From Hyalangium versicolor (GTDB lineage: Bacteria; Myxococcota; Myxococcia; Myxococcales; Myxococcaceae), in assembly GCF_020103695.1 (NCBI RefSeq), contig NZ_JAHXBF010000017.1:186001-250000 (forward strand): a stretch of DNA of 64,000 bases. The letters run 5' to 3'. The translations under genes were made by a program, and so were the position numbers. Positions 16,386 through 23,898 of this stretch are shown here, piece after piece. Under the pieces are notes generated by a model that saw nothing but the letters and a program-made list of their open reading frames with translations, was not told where the DNA came from and did no database searches. Each line of letters opens with the position of its first letter. Position 1 is the stretch's first letter.

Positions 16386-17282
16386 CTAACCCGCACGTGC
16401 GTAGTGGCTTGGGGGCTGGCCCACGTATCGGGTGAACGCAGTGCTGAACGTGCTCGCCGAGCCGTAGCCCACACGCTCGGCGACCTCGGCGATTCCGAAC
16501 TCGTTTTGGCGGAGCAGATCCCTGGCGACGGCCATCCGCCAGGCGAGCAGGTATTCCATCGGCGGCAAGCCCACGGTGCGGGTGAACCGATCGAAGAACG
16601 CCGAGCGGGAGAGCGCAGCGGTCTTCGCGAGTTGGGCTACCGTCCACGAACGCGAGAGCTGGCCATGCATGTGCCGTATCGCCGGCGCAAGCCGCGCATC
16701 GGCCAACCCGCGCAGGAGCCCCGGTGGCGCGTCGTCTCCCGCGGTCGACCGCAGCGCTTCGATGAGCAGCACCTCCACGAGCCGCGTGAGCACGAGGTCG
16801 CGACCCGATCTCTGCTCGATCGATTCCTCGCCCACGAGGCGCACCAGCACCGAGAGCCGCTCGACACCGCGCACGTGCACCACCGCCGGCAGCAGTGACA
16901 CCAGGAGAGCCGCGTCAGGCGAGTCGAAGACGAAGTAGCCACCGAGCAGCCGTGCGTCGGGGCGTCCACCTCGCGTGCCGTGGCGGACTTCTCCCGTCGG
17001 CGAAGGAGTGACCTTGGGATCGATGCGCTCTGGCGTCACCGGCTCGAAGCCCGACAGGATGAAGCCTGGCGTCGCCGGCAGGAGTACGAAGTCACCGGCC
17101 TCGAGCGTGACAGCGGGCTGCCCGTCGACAGCGAGCCGGCAGCTGCCCTCGAGCACGGCACAGAAGCTCGGCTGCCCGAAGTCCGAATAGCGAACCCCCC
17201 AGCGGCCCGCGCCGCTGATGCGTTTCGAGAACACGGCGCGCGGCTGAAGCAGCGCGATGACTTCCGAGAGCGGGTCTTTCAT
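16386..17282 (-). CDS. AraC family transcriptional regulator (cupin_6 type)
   Basis: 298 residues. The N-terminal cupin sensing domain (about 1-170) includes GRWGVRYSDFGQPSFCAVLE and LEAGDFVLLPATPGF. The C-terminal AraC DNA-binding domain has two HTH motifs: first WTVAQLAKTAALSRSAFFDR, then IAEVAERVGYGSASTFSTAF followed by the conserved F.R..G..P. The ATG at 17282 is chosen because the longer frame has no ribosome site. It is divergent from an SDR dehydrogenase gene, the usual target arrangement; a short ACGATagATCGT palindrome lies between them at 17317-17328. Regulators of this group often respond to small lipophilic or aromatic compounds. Confidence 0.9.
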   Translation of the reverse strand: MKDPLSEVIALLQPRAVFSKRISGAGRWGVRYSDFGQPSFCAVLEGSCRLAVDGQPAVTLEAGDFVLLPATPGFILSGFEPVTPERIDPKVTPSPTGEVRHGTRGGRPDARLLGGYFVFDSPDAALLVSLLPAVVHVRGVERLSVLVRLVGEESIEQRSGRDLVLTRLVEVLLIEALRSTAGDDAPPGLLRGLADARLAPAIRHMHGQLSRSWTVAQLAKTAALSRSAFFDRFTRTVGLPPMEYLLAWRMAVARDLLRQNEFGIAEVAERVGYGSASTFSTAFTRYVGQPPSHYARAG

Positions 17283-17316
17283 GTCTGGACTCTCACCAAT
17301 GAAACATGGACTCCGC

Positions 17317-17328
17317 ACGATAGATCGT
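17317..17328. promoter_or_regulatory. Short palindrome between AraC regulator and SDR gene
   Basis: ACGATagATCGT, two 5-bp arms around two bases, in the 112-base divergent intergenic region. Possible operator; short enough to be chance. Confidence 0.25.
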
Positions 17329-17394
17329 CCTGCATGCCGCAACTACTTTATCCCCAGACATGAACGCCGCGGGCGCCGCGGCAAAGGAGTCGGT

Positions 17395-18138
17395 ATGAAG
17401 ACAGTGCTCATCACGGGTTGTTCTTCGGGTTATGGCCTCGAGACCGCGCGTTACTTCCACGCGCAGGGCTGGAGCGTGGTCGCCACCATGCGGACGCCGC
17501 GCGAGAACGTGCTCCCCCGATCGGAGCGGATGCGGGTGGTTGCGCTCGATGTGACGAAGCCCGAGAGCATCGCGGCTGCGCTCGCGGCGAGCGGGCCTAT
17601 CGACGTGCTCGTCAACAACGCGGGCATCGGGCTCATGGGCGCCTTCGAGGCCACCCCGATGAGCACGGTGCGCGACGTGTTCGAGACCAACACCTTCGGC
17701 GTGATGGCGATGACGCAGGCCGTGCTGCCTCAGTTCCGCGCCCGCAAGTCGGGGGTGATCGTCAACGTGACCTCGAGCGCGACGCTGGCTCCCATGCCGC
17801 TGGTGGCCGTGTACACCGCGAGCAAGGTGGCCATCGAAGGGTTCACCGCGTCGCTCGCGTTCGAGCTCGAGGCGTTCAATGTGCGGGTGAAGCTGGTGGA
17901 GCCGGGCTATTGCCCCAGCACGAGCTTCACGAGCAACGGGAGGCCCCGCATGGAAGGGCTGTTCCCCGAGGCCTACGCGCCTTACGCAGAGCGCATCTTC
18001 TCTTCTTTCGGGCAACTGACCGCGGTGACGCGCGAGTCCGACGTGGCCGAGGGGGTGTGGGGAGCCGCGAACGACTCGACTGGGAAGCTCCGTTTCCCGG
18101 CCGGCCCCGACGCGGTGGCGCTGGCACGGTCGGCCTGA
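17395..18138 (+). CDS. Short-chain dehydrogenase/reductase
   Basis: 247 residues, classical SDR. The cofactor motif TGCSSGYGLE has the TGxxxGxG pattern, NNAGIG is present, and the catalytic Ser-Tyr-Lys appears as NVTSSATLAPMPLVAVYTASKVAIEG (YTASK). Length is normal for the family. The ATG at 17395 has AAGGAG six bases upstream and follows an upstream open stretch without a ribosome site. It is divergent from the AraC regulator, probably its target. Substrate unknown; an oxidoreductase for a ketone or alcohol. Confidence 0.92.
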   Translation: MKTVLITGCSSGYGLETARYFHAQGWSVVATMRTPRENVLPRSERMRVVALDVTKPESIAAALAASGPIDVLVNNAGIGLMGAFEATPMSTVRDVFETNTFGVMAMTQAVLPQFRARKSGVIVNVTSSATLAPMPLVAVYTASKVAIEGFTASLAFELEAFNVRVKLVEPGYCPSTSFTSNGRPRMEGLFPEAYAPYAERIFSSFGQLTAVTRESDVAEGVWGAANDSTGKLRFPAGPDAVALARSA

Positions 18139-18199
18139 AGAGGATGAGGGCGCAGTCAGGGGTTGACGACGGCGGTGTCACGCGGCCAAGTAGGGCCGC

Positions 18200-19006
18200 A
18201 TGTCCACGATGCAAGGGAAGACCGTCATCATCACGGGGGCCTCCTCCGGGATCGGCGAGGAGCTGGCCGTCTCGTTCGCCGCGCGAGGAGCGAACCTGGT
18301 GCTGGCGGCGCGGAGCGAGGAGGCACTGGTCCGGGTGAAGGAGCGGTGCGAGAAGGCGGGCGGGCGGTCGCTCGGAGTGCCGACGGATGTGGCCGATCCC
18401 GAGGCATGCCGGCGCATGGTGGAGCGCGCGGTGGAGGTCTTCGGAGGCATTGACATGCTCGTGAACAACGCGGGCATCTCCATGCGCAGCCGCTTCGAGG
18501 ACATCCGCGATGTGTCGCTCTTCGAGCGCCTCATGCGCGTGAACTACCTGGGCGCCGTGTACTGCACCCACGCGGCCCTGCCCCACATCAAAGCGCGCAA
18601 GGGACTGCTGGTGGCCATCTCCTCGGTCCAGGGGAAGCTGGCAGTGCCTGGCCGCACCGGGTACGTCGCGAGCAAGCACGCACTGCAAGGCTTCTTCGAT
18701 GCGCTGCGGGTCGAACTGCTGGACACGGGCGTGGACGTGCTTGTCGTGTCTCCGGGATATGTCTCCACCGACCTTGGTGTACGGGCGCTGGGCTCCGACG
18801 GCCAGCCGCGGGCCACAAGGGACGCGGCCAGCGACGCGATGGATGCGAGCACCTGCGCGGCGCGGATCCTCCGCGCGATCGACCGGCGAGACCGCGAGTT
18901 GCTGATGACAGCCAGGGCCCGGCTCGGCGTGTACCTCAAGCTCCTGTTTCCCGGCCTGGTCGACCGAATGGCGCTCAAGGCCACGCAGAAGCGAGGCGGC
19001 GCGTGA
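18200..19006 (+). CDS. Short-chain dehydrogenase (DHRS7-like)
   Basis: 268 residues. TGASSGIGEELAVSFAARGA is the NAD(P) motif, then NNAGISMRSRFED, and the active site is ISSVQGKLAVPGRTGYVASK (Ser...YVASK). A C-terminal extension with a hydrophobic stretch (LGVYLKLLFPGLVDRMAL) resembles the membrane-associated end of DHRS7-type enzymes. It is 61 bases after the previous SDR gene in the same direction, so possibly co-transcribed. Substrate unknown. Confidence 0.9.
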   Translation: MSTMQGKTVIITGASSGIGEELAVSFAARGANLVLAARSEEALVRVKERCEKAGGRSLGVPTDVADPEACRRMVERAVEVFGGIDMLVNNAGISMRSRFEDIRDVSLFERLMRVNYLGAVYCTHAALPHIKARKGLLVAISSVQGKLAVPGRTGYVASKHALQGFFDALRVELLDTGVDVLVVSPGYVSTDLGVRALGSDGQPRATRDAASDAMDASTCAARILRAIDRRDRELLMTARARLGVYLKLLFPGLVDRMALKATQKRGGA

Positions 19007-19030
19007 GGTCACGTGCTTCTGCTCCGGCTA

Positions 19031-19055
19031 CGGGTTCGATTCCCGCAGCCTCCCA
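19031..19055 (+). other. tRNA-like T-arm and acceptor fragment, possible attachment-site remnant
   Basis: Just after the SDR gene, CGGG TTCGATT CCCG (19031-19045) has the form of a tRNA T-arm and is followed by an acceptor-like AGCCTCCCA. No matching 5' half or anticodon arm is visible within 80 bases upstream, so this is not a working tRNA. It could be the 3' end of a tRNA duplicated by an integrated element, or chance. Confidence 0.25.
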
Positions 19056-19263
19056 GCAGTATGAGCCCCCTTTGCCTCACTCCTCTCTCTTACCACGTCG
19101 GAACACGGCGCGATTCTTGGCCACCGGAAGTGTGGCTCCAGGGAAAGTGAATTACCGCGATGGCCGTGTCCGATCCGAGTTCGCGATCCATGGGCGCCAA
19201 GTGCTCATGGCCCGCTCATCCGTCCACCCTCTCGTTCGCCCTTGAACCTGTCTCAGGTACTTT

Positions 19264-20055
19264 TCAGAGGCCTCCGCACTGCTGAGGGCAGAAGAGCAAC
19301 TCAGCGATCTGATCGCCCTGAAGCGCAGCGGGAAAGAGGCGGATGTCGTCCAAACGTCCGGCGAGCGCACTATTGTAGGCCTTGCGCCTGCCGAGCTGGA
19401 GCGTCTCCGTATTGGTTCGAGGATGGCCGGTGGTATTGAACGCCGCCTCACCATCCCTCACCCCATCCAAGTAGACGATCATCTTCTTGGTCGTGTCGTC
19501 GTAGACGGCAGCGACATGGCGCCAGGTACCCAGCGGATGCGCGGCATCCACGAAGTTGCTTCGACCCGAGGTGCCACAACCGCCATTGTCGCACCAGGCA
19601 TATCCTTGGGAACTCGTGCCTACGCTCCAAGGCTGATCAAAGGAGACAGCCAACGTGACGTGGTTGTTGAAAATATGGAGATTGTAGTTGCTGTACCAGG
19701 CCGACGTGTCCTTGCTCAAGACGTTGTTTTCTTGCTTGTTGGAGTCGAGGCTCACCCAAGCGGAGATGGCAAAACTGCCGGCGAAGCCAATGGAGGAACT
19801 GTTGGGCACGGAGACAAAGCCCCCACCATTGAGCTTCAAGCTGTCCACATTACAAAGAAGTGGCGCGATGTTGCTTCCCCCCTGATAGCTTGCACCGCCG
19901 ACGAATACGCCCGTGTTGAGGTTGCCAGACACGTCCGTGGCTTCCGGGGCACCATCGTCGAAGTTGTAACGAGCGCTGGGGGTAGGAAGCGCAAAGGATT
20001 CGCGAGCCGTTGCGCTACACGCCATGTAGATGAGAGCGATGCAAAGTCTTCTCAT
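19264..20055 (-). CDS. LamG/concanavalin-like secreted protein
   Basis: 263 residues from the ATG at 20055 with AAGGAG upstream. An N-terminal signal (MRRLCIALIYMACSATARESF) is followed by one LamG-type jelly-roll. It starts ARYNFDDGAPEATDVSGN, with FVSVPNSSSIGFAGSFAISA, WVSLDS, GTWRHVAAVYDD, IVYLDGVRDG and RLDDIRLFPAALQ. It ends with a Cys pair (CPQQCGGL). Such modules bind sugars or surface proteins; single-domain versions are common secreted proteins of myxobacteria. It is divergent from the next lipoprotein gene. Confidence 0.85.
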   Translation of the reverse strand: MRRLCIALIYMACSATARESFALPTPSARYNFDDGAPEATDVSGNLNTGVFVGGASYQGGSNIAPLLCNVDSLKLNGGGFVSVPNSSSIGFAGSFAISAWVSLDSNKQENNVLSKDTSAWYSNYNLHIFNNHVTLAVSFDQPWSVGTSSQGYAWCDNGGCGTSGRSNFVDAAHPLGTWRHVAAVYDDTTKKMIVYLDGVRDGEAAFNTTGHPRTNTETLQLGRRKAYNSALAGRLDDIRLFPAALQGDQIAELLFCPQQCGGL

Positions 20056-20429
20056 GGGCACTCCTTGTGAATCAGGGGTGGTGCGAAGGCTAAGCAGGTG
20101 CTGGATCCATGTCTAGGCCGAATCGGTCACACCGAGGGATAGCGTGGCGAGCTCGTGGCAGGGGAGGCATGTGTCAGCAGTGACACACCACTCCCTTCCC
20201 ACAGGGACATGTTCCGCCACCTCGATCTGTGGGCGGAGGCGGGGCGAGAACTTTTCCGCGCATCTTTCCGCGCATGGCTGGCTCTCTCTTCCCGAGGGGG
20301 CCAGGCTCGCCCCAAGAGAGTCACCGGGGGGCTGCTTCATCCAGGACCGGGAACAGAGACCCTACAGAGCAGCCCGTGGCCTGCTTCCATCGCGGCACAT
20401 CCGGGCATGAAGAAGGACGAACAACCACC
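20056..20429. other. Intergenic region, divergent promoters
   Basis: 374 bases between the divergent LamG and lipoprotein genes. No convincing gene was found. It holds one perfect palindrome (20170-20187) and an otherwise unremarkable G/C-rich sequence. Confidence 0.5.
20170..20187. promoter_or_regulatory. Palindrome TGTGTCA-gcag-TGACACA
   Basis: Perfect 7-bp arms (20170-20176, 20181-20187) around four bases in the divergent intergenic region, about 115 bases before the LamG start and 240 before the lipoprotein start. Typical form of a dimeric repressor site. Confidence 0.35.
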
Positions 20430-21185
20430 ATGAACAAGCTTCCAGTCTCGGCCCTTGGCCTCGCACTCGCACTCTCGGCGTGCGCAACGGCCCCCACGAT
20501 TCGAGAGCCCATCTCCATGCACAACTACCCGGCCGACGCCTACGCCCAGTCGAACATGGTTGTCGTGCGCCAAGTGCGCATGGCGCTGCCGGAAGGGTGG
20601 CGTTTCACAACCAAAAACGATAACGACCCCAAGGAGATCCTGTTCCGCATCAAGGACACCGGGAGCGACACGGTGATGGGCGCGCTCAGATACAACTCTT
20701 TTGACTTCCCCGTCGCCGTCTCACGGGCGGCTCCGCTCTACGCCGACAAGACCATGGGCGAGTTCTCGGACCGGGAGATCGCCAAGACGGAGATCGACGG
20801 CCGGGAGTCCTACGTCATCCAGGGCACGTGGAAGGACGAGAAGCAGCGGGCCTCGGCGCTGATCCAGCAGGGGCAGCGAGGCATCAGCGAAATCACCCTG
20901 GCCGCCGACATGGGCTATTTCGCTCGGGAGCCGAACGTTGCCTACACCATCTTCAACAGCTACCAGTACATCGCTGGGATGAACTTCCCTGCGCGAGCCG
21001 TGGGCAAGGAGTCCGTCGAGAAGAAGCACTCCAAGATCGACTTCATCTTCCAGTACGGAGGCAAGAACTACCGGCTGGAGGTGTACCGCACCACCCAGCA
21101 TTCAAAGGTCGCGGACATCCGGAAGCTCCACGAGGAGCCGGAAATCCGCCGGGCGCTCGATACCTACTTCTATTTCAACCGCTGA
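20430..21185 (+). CDS. Putative lipoprotein, unknown
   Basis: 251 residues from the ATG at 20430; AAGGA lies about 12 bases upstream. The lipobox ends LALALSAC (Cys18). The body is mixed alpha/beta, with VVVRQVRMALPEGWRFTTKN early and FIFQYGGKNYRLEVYRTTQH near the end. I recognise no family; the pattern resembles small periplasmic lipoproteins that sense or scaffold. It lies upstream of the toxin/immunity pair, separated by a 368-base stretch with a possible transposase remnant. Confidence 0.75.
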   Translation: MNKLPVSALGLALALSACATAPTIREPISMHNYPADAYAQSNMVVVRQVRMALPEGWRFTTKNDNDPKEILFRIKDTGSDTVMGALRYNSFDFPVAVSRAAPLYADKTMGEFSDREIAKTEIDGRESYVIQGTWKDEKQRASALIQQGQRGISEITLAADMGYFAREPNVAYTIFNSYQYIAGMNFPARAVGKESVEKKHSKIDFIFQYGGKNYRLEVYRTTQHSKVADIRKLHEEPEIRRALDTYFYFNR

Positions 21186-21244
21186 TCGTCAGGCGGAGCA
21201 CGTCCCAAACAGCTTGCGGAGCGCGGGCTCGGAGCACAGCAGTT

Positions 21245-21420
21245 CTAGCGTGAGGACCACGTGGCTGGGGGAGTGGCCGTTGCCCACCAGCGCAGCAACC
21301 GCTCCACCTCCTCTTGCGTGGGCGGCGGCAACGCCTCGAAGCGCACACCGCCTTCGCGCTCAGTCGTTGCGGATGGCAGAATGTCCATGCTGCCGGTATG
21401 GCTCTGGGACAGAGGCGGCA
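21245..21420 (-). pseudogene. Possible transposase (IS91/IS801-like) remnant
   Basis: Read on the minus strand, the stretch encodes GVRFEALPPPTQEEVERLLR, resembling a conserved segment of IS91-type transposases as I remember it. It has no complete domain, start or inverted repeats. It fills most of the 368-base gap between the lipoprotein gene (end 21185) and the toxin gene (start 21554); nothing else is visible in that gap. Confidence 0.3.
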
Positions 21421-21553
21421 CGCGCATGGTGGCCCTCGACGGGGTGACGTTCCTACCGCTCCAGCTACTCGAAGGCCCCTGTGATTGACTGGCCTGTCCT
21501 GTAATCTCGGGCGGTGCCCCCGGTGCGTGGGGGCCATGGCCAGGAGGCTTCAC

Positions 21554-22981
21554 ATGCAGCGCTGGGCGTTCATGCTGCTGGTCGCATCCCTCACAGGGTG
21601 CACACCCACGAAGGTTGTCCGCCTGGATACAGGCCAGGGCGAGCCGAGCATCCAGGTCCCGCGCCGAGACGTGGAGCCGGCGGAGGTGAGCCAGAAGGCG
21701 TTCAAGGAAGTCGTAGCAAAGCACGCACCCTCCGTGCCCACCGTGGAGCGGCCCCTGGAATACGCCGGGCGACTGTTCGGAGTGCCCGAACGAAGCGGCT
21801 GGTTCTGGTACGACGGCCGCAGCCAGCGCCTCATGGCTTCAGAGCCGGGCAGCACCCGGAACCTGCGCCTGTTGCCCGAGGATGAAGAGCTGAAGCGCTG
21901 CTACCTGCTGTGGTGCGAGGGGACGTGGGGAGGCGGAGATTGCTTGCGCCTCCTGGTGGACAAGCCCTTCCTCGATGGGGATGCCAGGTACGCTCTGGCC
22001 ATGGCGATTGCCCAGAGCAAGGTGCTGGGAGCCATGAAGGAGGAACTCGGGCGGCTGGTGAACCCCCAGGCGGTGGTTGCGGCAGTGGTGGGCGGCCTGA
22101 CCATGTACGCGATCTTGCTCGCGCTACCCGAGCCGGTGAGCAAGGGCATAGCAGCGTTGCTGACAGTGGGGGCCATGGCCTACCTGGGCTGGGACACCGT
22201 GTGGCGCCTCATCGACGGGTGGCTGGTGCTGATGAAGGAAGTGGATCAGGCCACGACCTTCGACGGCATCTACGCGTCGGGAACGAAGTTCGGGGACACG
22301 ATGGGCGAGAAGGCGGCCCGAGCCTTCGTGATGCTGGGCACCGTGGCATTGGGAAACACGGCTTCGGGCATGGCGGCGACGCTGCCAAGGTTGCCGGGAG
22401 CCGGGCAAGCGGCAGTAGTGGCCGAGACGCAGCTGGGCATCCGCTTCACGGCTCCAGCGCTGGCTCAGGTGGAGTCAGTCGCCATCACTGCCGAGGGCGT
22501 CACCCTCGCCCTGGTCCCCAACGCAGTCGCCATGGCGGCGCGCGACAGCGCAGGCGGCAAGGTTGGCGCACAGGCTGCACCGCTCAACTCCGGTGGCCCG
22601 GGTGAATGGGTCAAGGTGAACGAGGGCATGCCCGAGTTGTCGCGCCGCTATCAAGCTCAGGCGACGGGAGCCCCCGAAGGCTACGTCTACCGCGTCAAGC
22701 TGGGCGACACGTACGTGAAATTCGACGGCTTCGATAAGGGAATTCTGCTTGAAACGAAGGCCACAGGCTACGCGCAGTGGATCAATAAGAAGCTGGAGTT
22801 TTTCGGGAACTTCCAGGGGCGTGACCAGATGCTTGAGCAAGCGAGACGCCAGTTCAAGGCCGCCAATGGGACGCCCATCCGGTGGATCGTCGCCGAGGAG
22901 AAACTCGCAGGGGCACTCAGAATTCTCTTCAAGGAAGCAGGCCTCAAGATCGAGGTCGTCCATGTCCCCCCAACTCCGTGA
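21554..22981 (+). CDS. SitA5-like lipoprotein polymorphic toxin with restriction-endonuclease-fold C-terminus (Tox-REase-5 type)
   Basis: 475 residues from the ATG at 21554 with AGGAGG six bases upstream. The type II signal MQRWAFMLLVASLTGC has Cys16 as lipid site. Residues about 20-160 form a globular region, two hydrophobic segments follow (AAVVGGLTMYAILLAL and IAALLTVGAMAYLGW), then a linker. The C-terminal 100 residues carry YVKFDGFDKGILLETKATGY, where Asp391 and Glu400-x-Lys402 fit a PD-(D/E)xK nuclease site as in Tox-REase-5. In Myxococcus, SitA lipoproteins move between kin cells by TraA/B outer-membrane exchange and kill cells lacking SitI immunity. The next gene encodes an Imm52-like protein 14 bases away. 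Target presumably DNA. Confidence 0.85.
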   Translation: MQRWAFMLLVASLTGCTPTKVVRLDTGQGEPSIQVPRRDVEPAEVSQKAFKEVVAKHAPSVPTVERPLEYAGRLFGVPERSGWFWYDGRSQRLMASEPGSTRNLRLLPEDEELKRCYLLWCEGTWGGGDCLRLLVDKPFLDGDARYALAMAIAQSKVLGAMKEELGRLVNPQAVVAAVVGGLTMYAILLALPEPVSKGIAALLTVGAMAYLGWDTVWRLIDGWLVLMKEVDQATTFDGIYASGTKFGDTMGEKAARAFVMLGTVALGNTASGMAATLPRLPGAGQAAVVAETQLGIRFTAPALAQVESVAITAEGVTLALVPNAVAMAARDSAGGKVGAQAAPLNSGGPGEWVKVNEGMPELSRRYQAQATGAPEGYVYRVKLGDTYVKFDGFDKGILLETKATGYAQWINKKLEFFGNFQGRDQMLEQARRQFKAANGTPIRWIVAEEKLAGALRILFKEAGLKIEVVHVPPTP

Positions 22982-22995
22982 GGAGCAGCCATTCA

Positions 22996-23715
22996 ATGAC
23001 AGATACCTACTATGCTGCCTCCTACTGGCTGGCCCGGGCTGAAACCGTTGAGGCTTGCGCACGACGTGCGGAGCATTTCTTCCACCTCCTGGGCCACTGC
23101 GACCCGGCGTGGGCCCGCTGGTATGAGAAAGCAAACTCCTTTGAGGCGGCGCGCAAACTCCAGTTCAGCACGGATGCGACCAGCTTCAGGGAGCTGTTCG
23201 CACGCGAGGAGAATCATTTCGATGACGACTTCTCGTTTCACTTGTGGACAGGCAACAGCCCGGAGGAGACGTCTGTGGTCGACGGGGCGTGTGGTTCGTC
23301 CTCTCTTCTGCTCCCATCTCGCTGCGTGCTCCGACCCTATGATGAGGGGCTCATTGGAGAGCAGGTGCTGACTGCTCCCGTCATGACCGAGGTGTCGCGC
23401 GCCATGGCCCTGGCCTGGGAACCGGAGTGGGGAGTCGCTACGTCGCGCGAGCATCGCGACAGCGTGACGGAGAGCGCTGACCTTGGCACCTTCGTCGGCT
23501 GGGTGATGTACTTCTCGCGGCTGCGCGGCACCGTGCCTCCCCTGCCCGCCCCCGTGCGTATCGAGCCGGTGGAGGACAAGGGCACCCTCGTCGTCCTCAC
23601 CCCTGAGCGGTTCACCGCTTCCAACCCGGAGCACGTCGCGCTGGCAGCTCGCGTCCACGAGTTGCTGGCTCGAGCCGGACTGCTGCGGCCACTGCAACCC
23701 TGGCCGGCAGGATGA
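22996..23715 (+). CDS. Imm52-family immunity protein for the adjacent toxin
   Basis: 239 residues from the ATG at 22996. The N-terminus (YYAASYWLARAETVEACARR) with HLLGHCDPAWARWYEK shows the Imm52 pattern: Tyr/Trp-rich start, conserved Cys-Ala and Asp-Pro...Trp. Further Trp-rich motifs are FVGWVMYFSRL and LAWEPEWG. No signal peptide, consistent with neutralising a nuclease in the cytoplasm. It begins 14 bases after the toxin stop, so the pair is one operon. Confidence 0.85.
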   Translation: MTDTYYAASYWLARAETVEACARRAEHFFHLLGHCDPAWARWYEKANSFEAARKLQFSTDATSFRELFAREENHFDDDFSFHLWTGNSPEETSVVDGACGSSSLLLPSRCVLRPYDEGLIGEQVLTAPVMTEVSRAMALAWEPEWGVATSREHRDSVTESADLGTFVGWVMYFSRLRGTVPPLPAPVRIEPVEDKGTLVVLTPERFTASNPEHVALAARVHELLARAGLLRPLQPWPAG

Positions 23716-23898
23716 CGGCATGGCCCTGCGGCGACGATGCATGAGCCCTCGCTCCGATCTGCCTGTGGTGCACGGGGGCCACAGGGTGTGGGGTGAGCCC
23801 CCCTTGATCCCAGGATGCATGGCGCGCCCCATGGCCCCTTCTTCGAGGGAGAGCCCACGCCAGCTCTCCATGGCATGTGACTTGCCTCGGGGCCGCGG

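Noticed and set aside
20113..20340. Minus-strand frame with a CLPCH heme-like motif
   Set aside because: Single CxxCH in a 75-codon frame without signal peptide or ribosome site; judged chance.
23716..23898. Possible small gene between immunity and kelch-like genes
   Set aside because: The short plus-strand frame has no ribosome site and protein-like features are absent.
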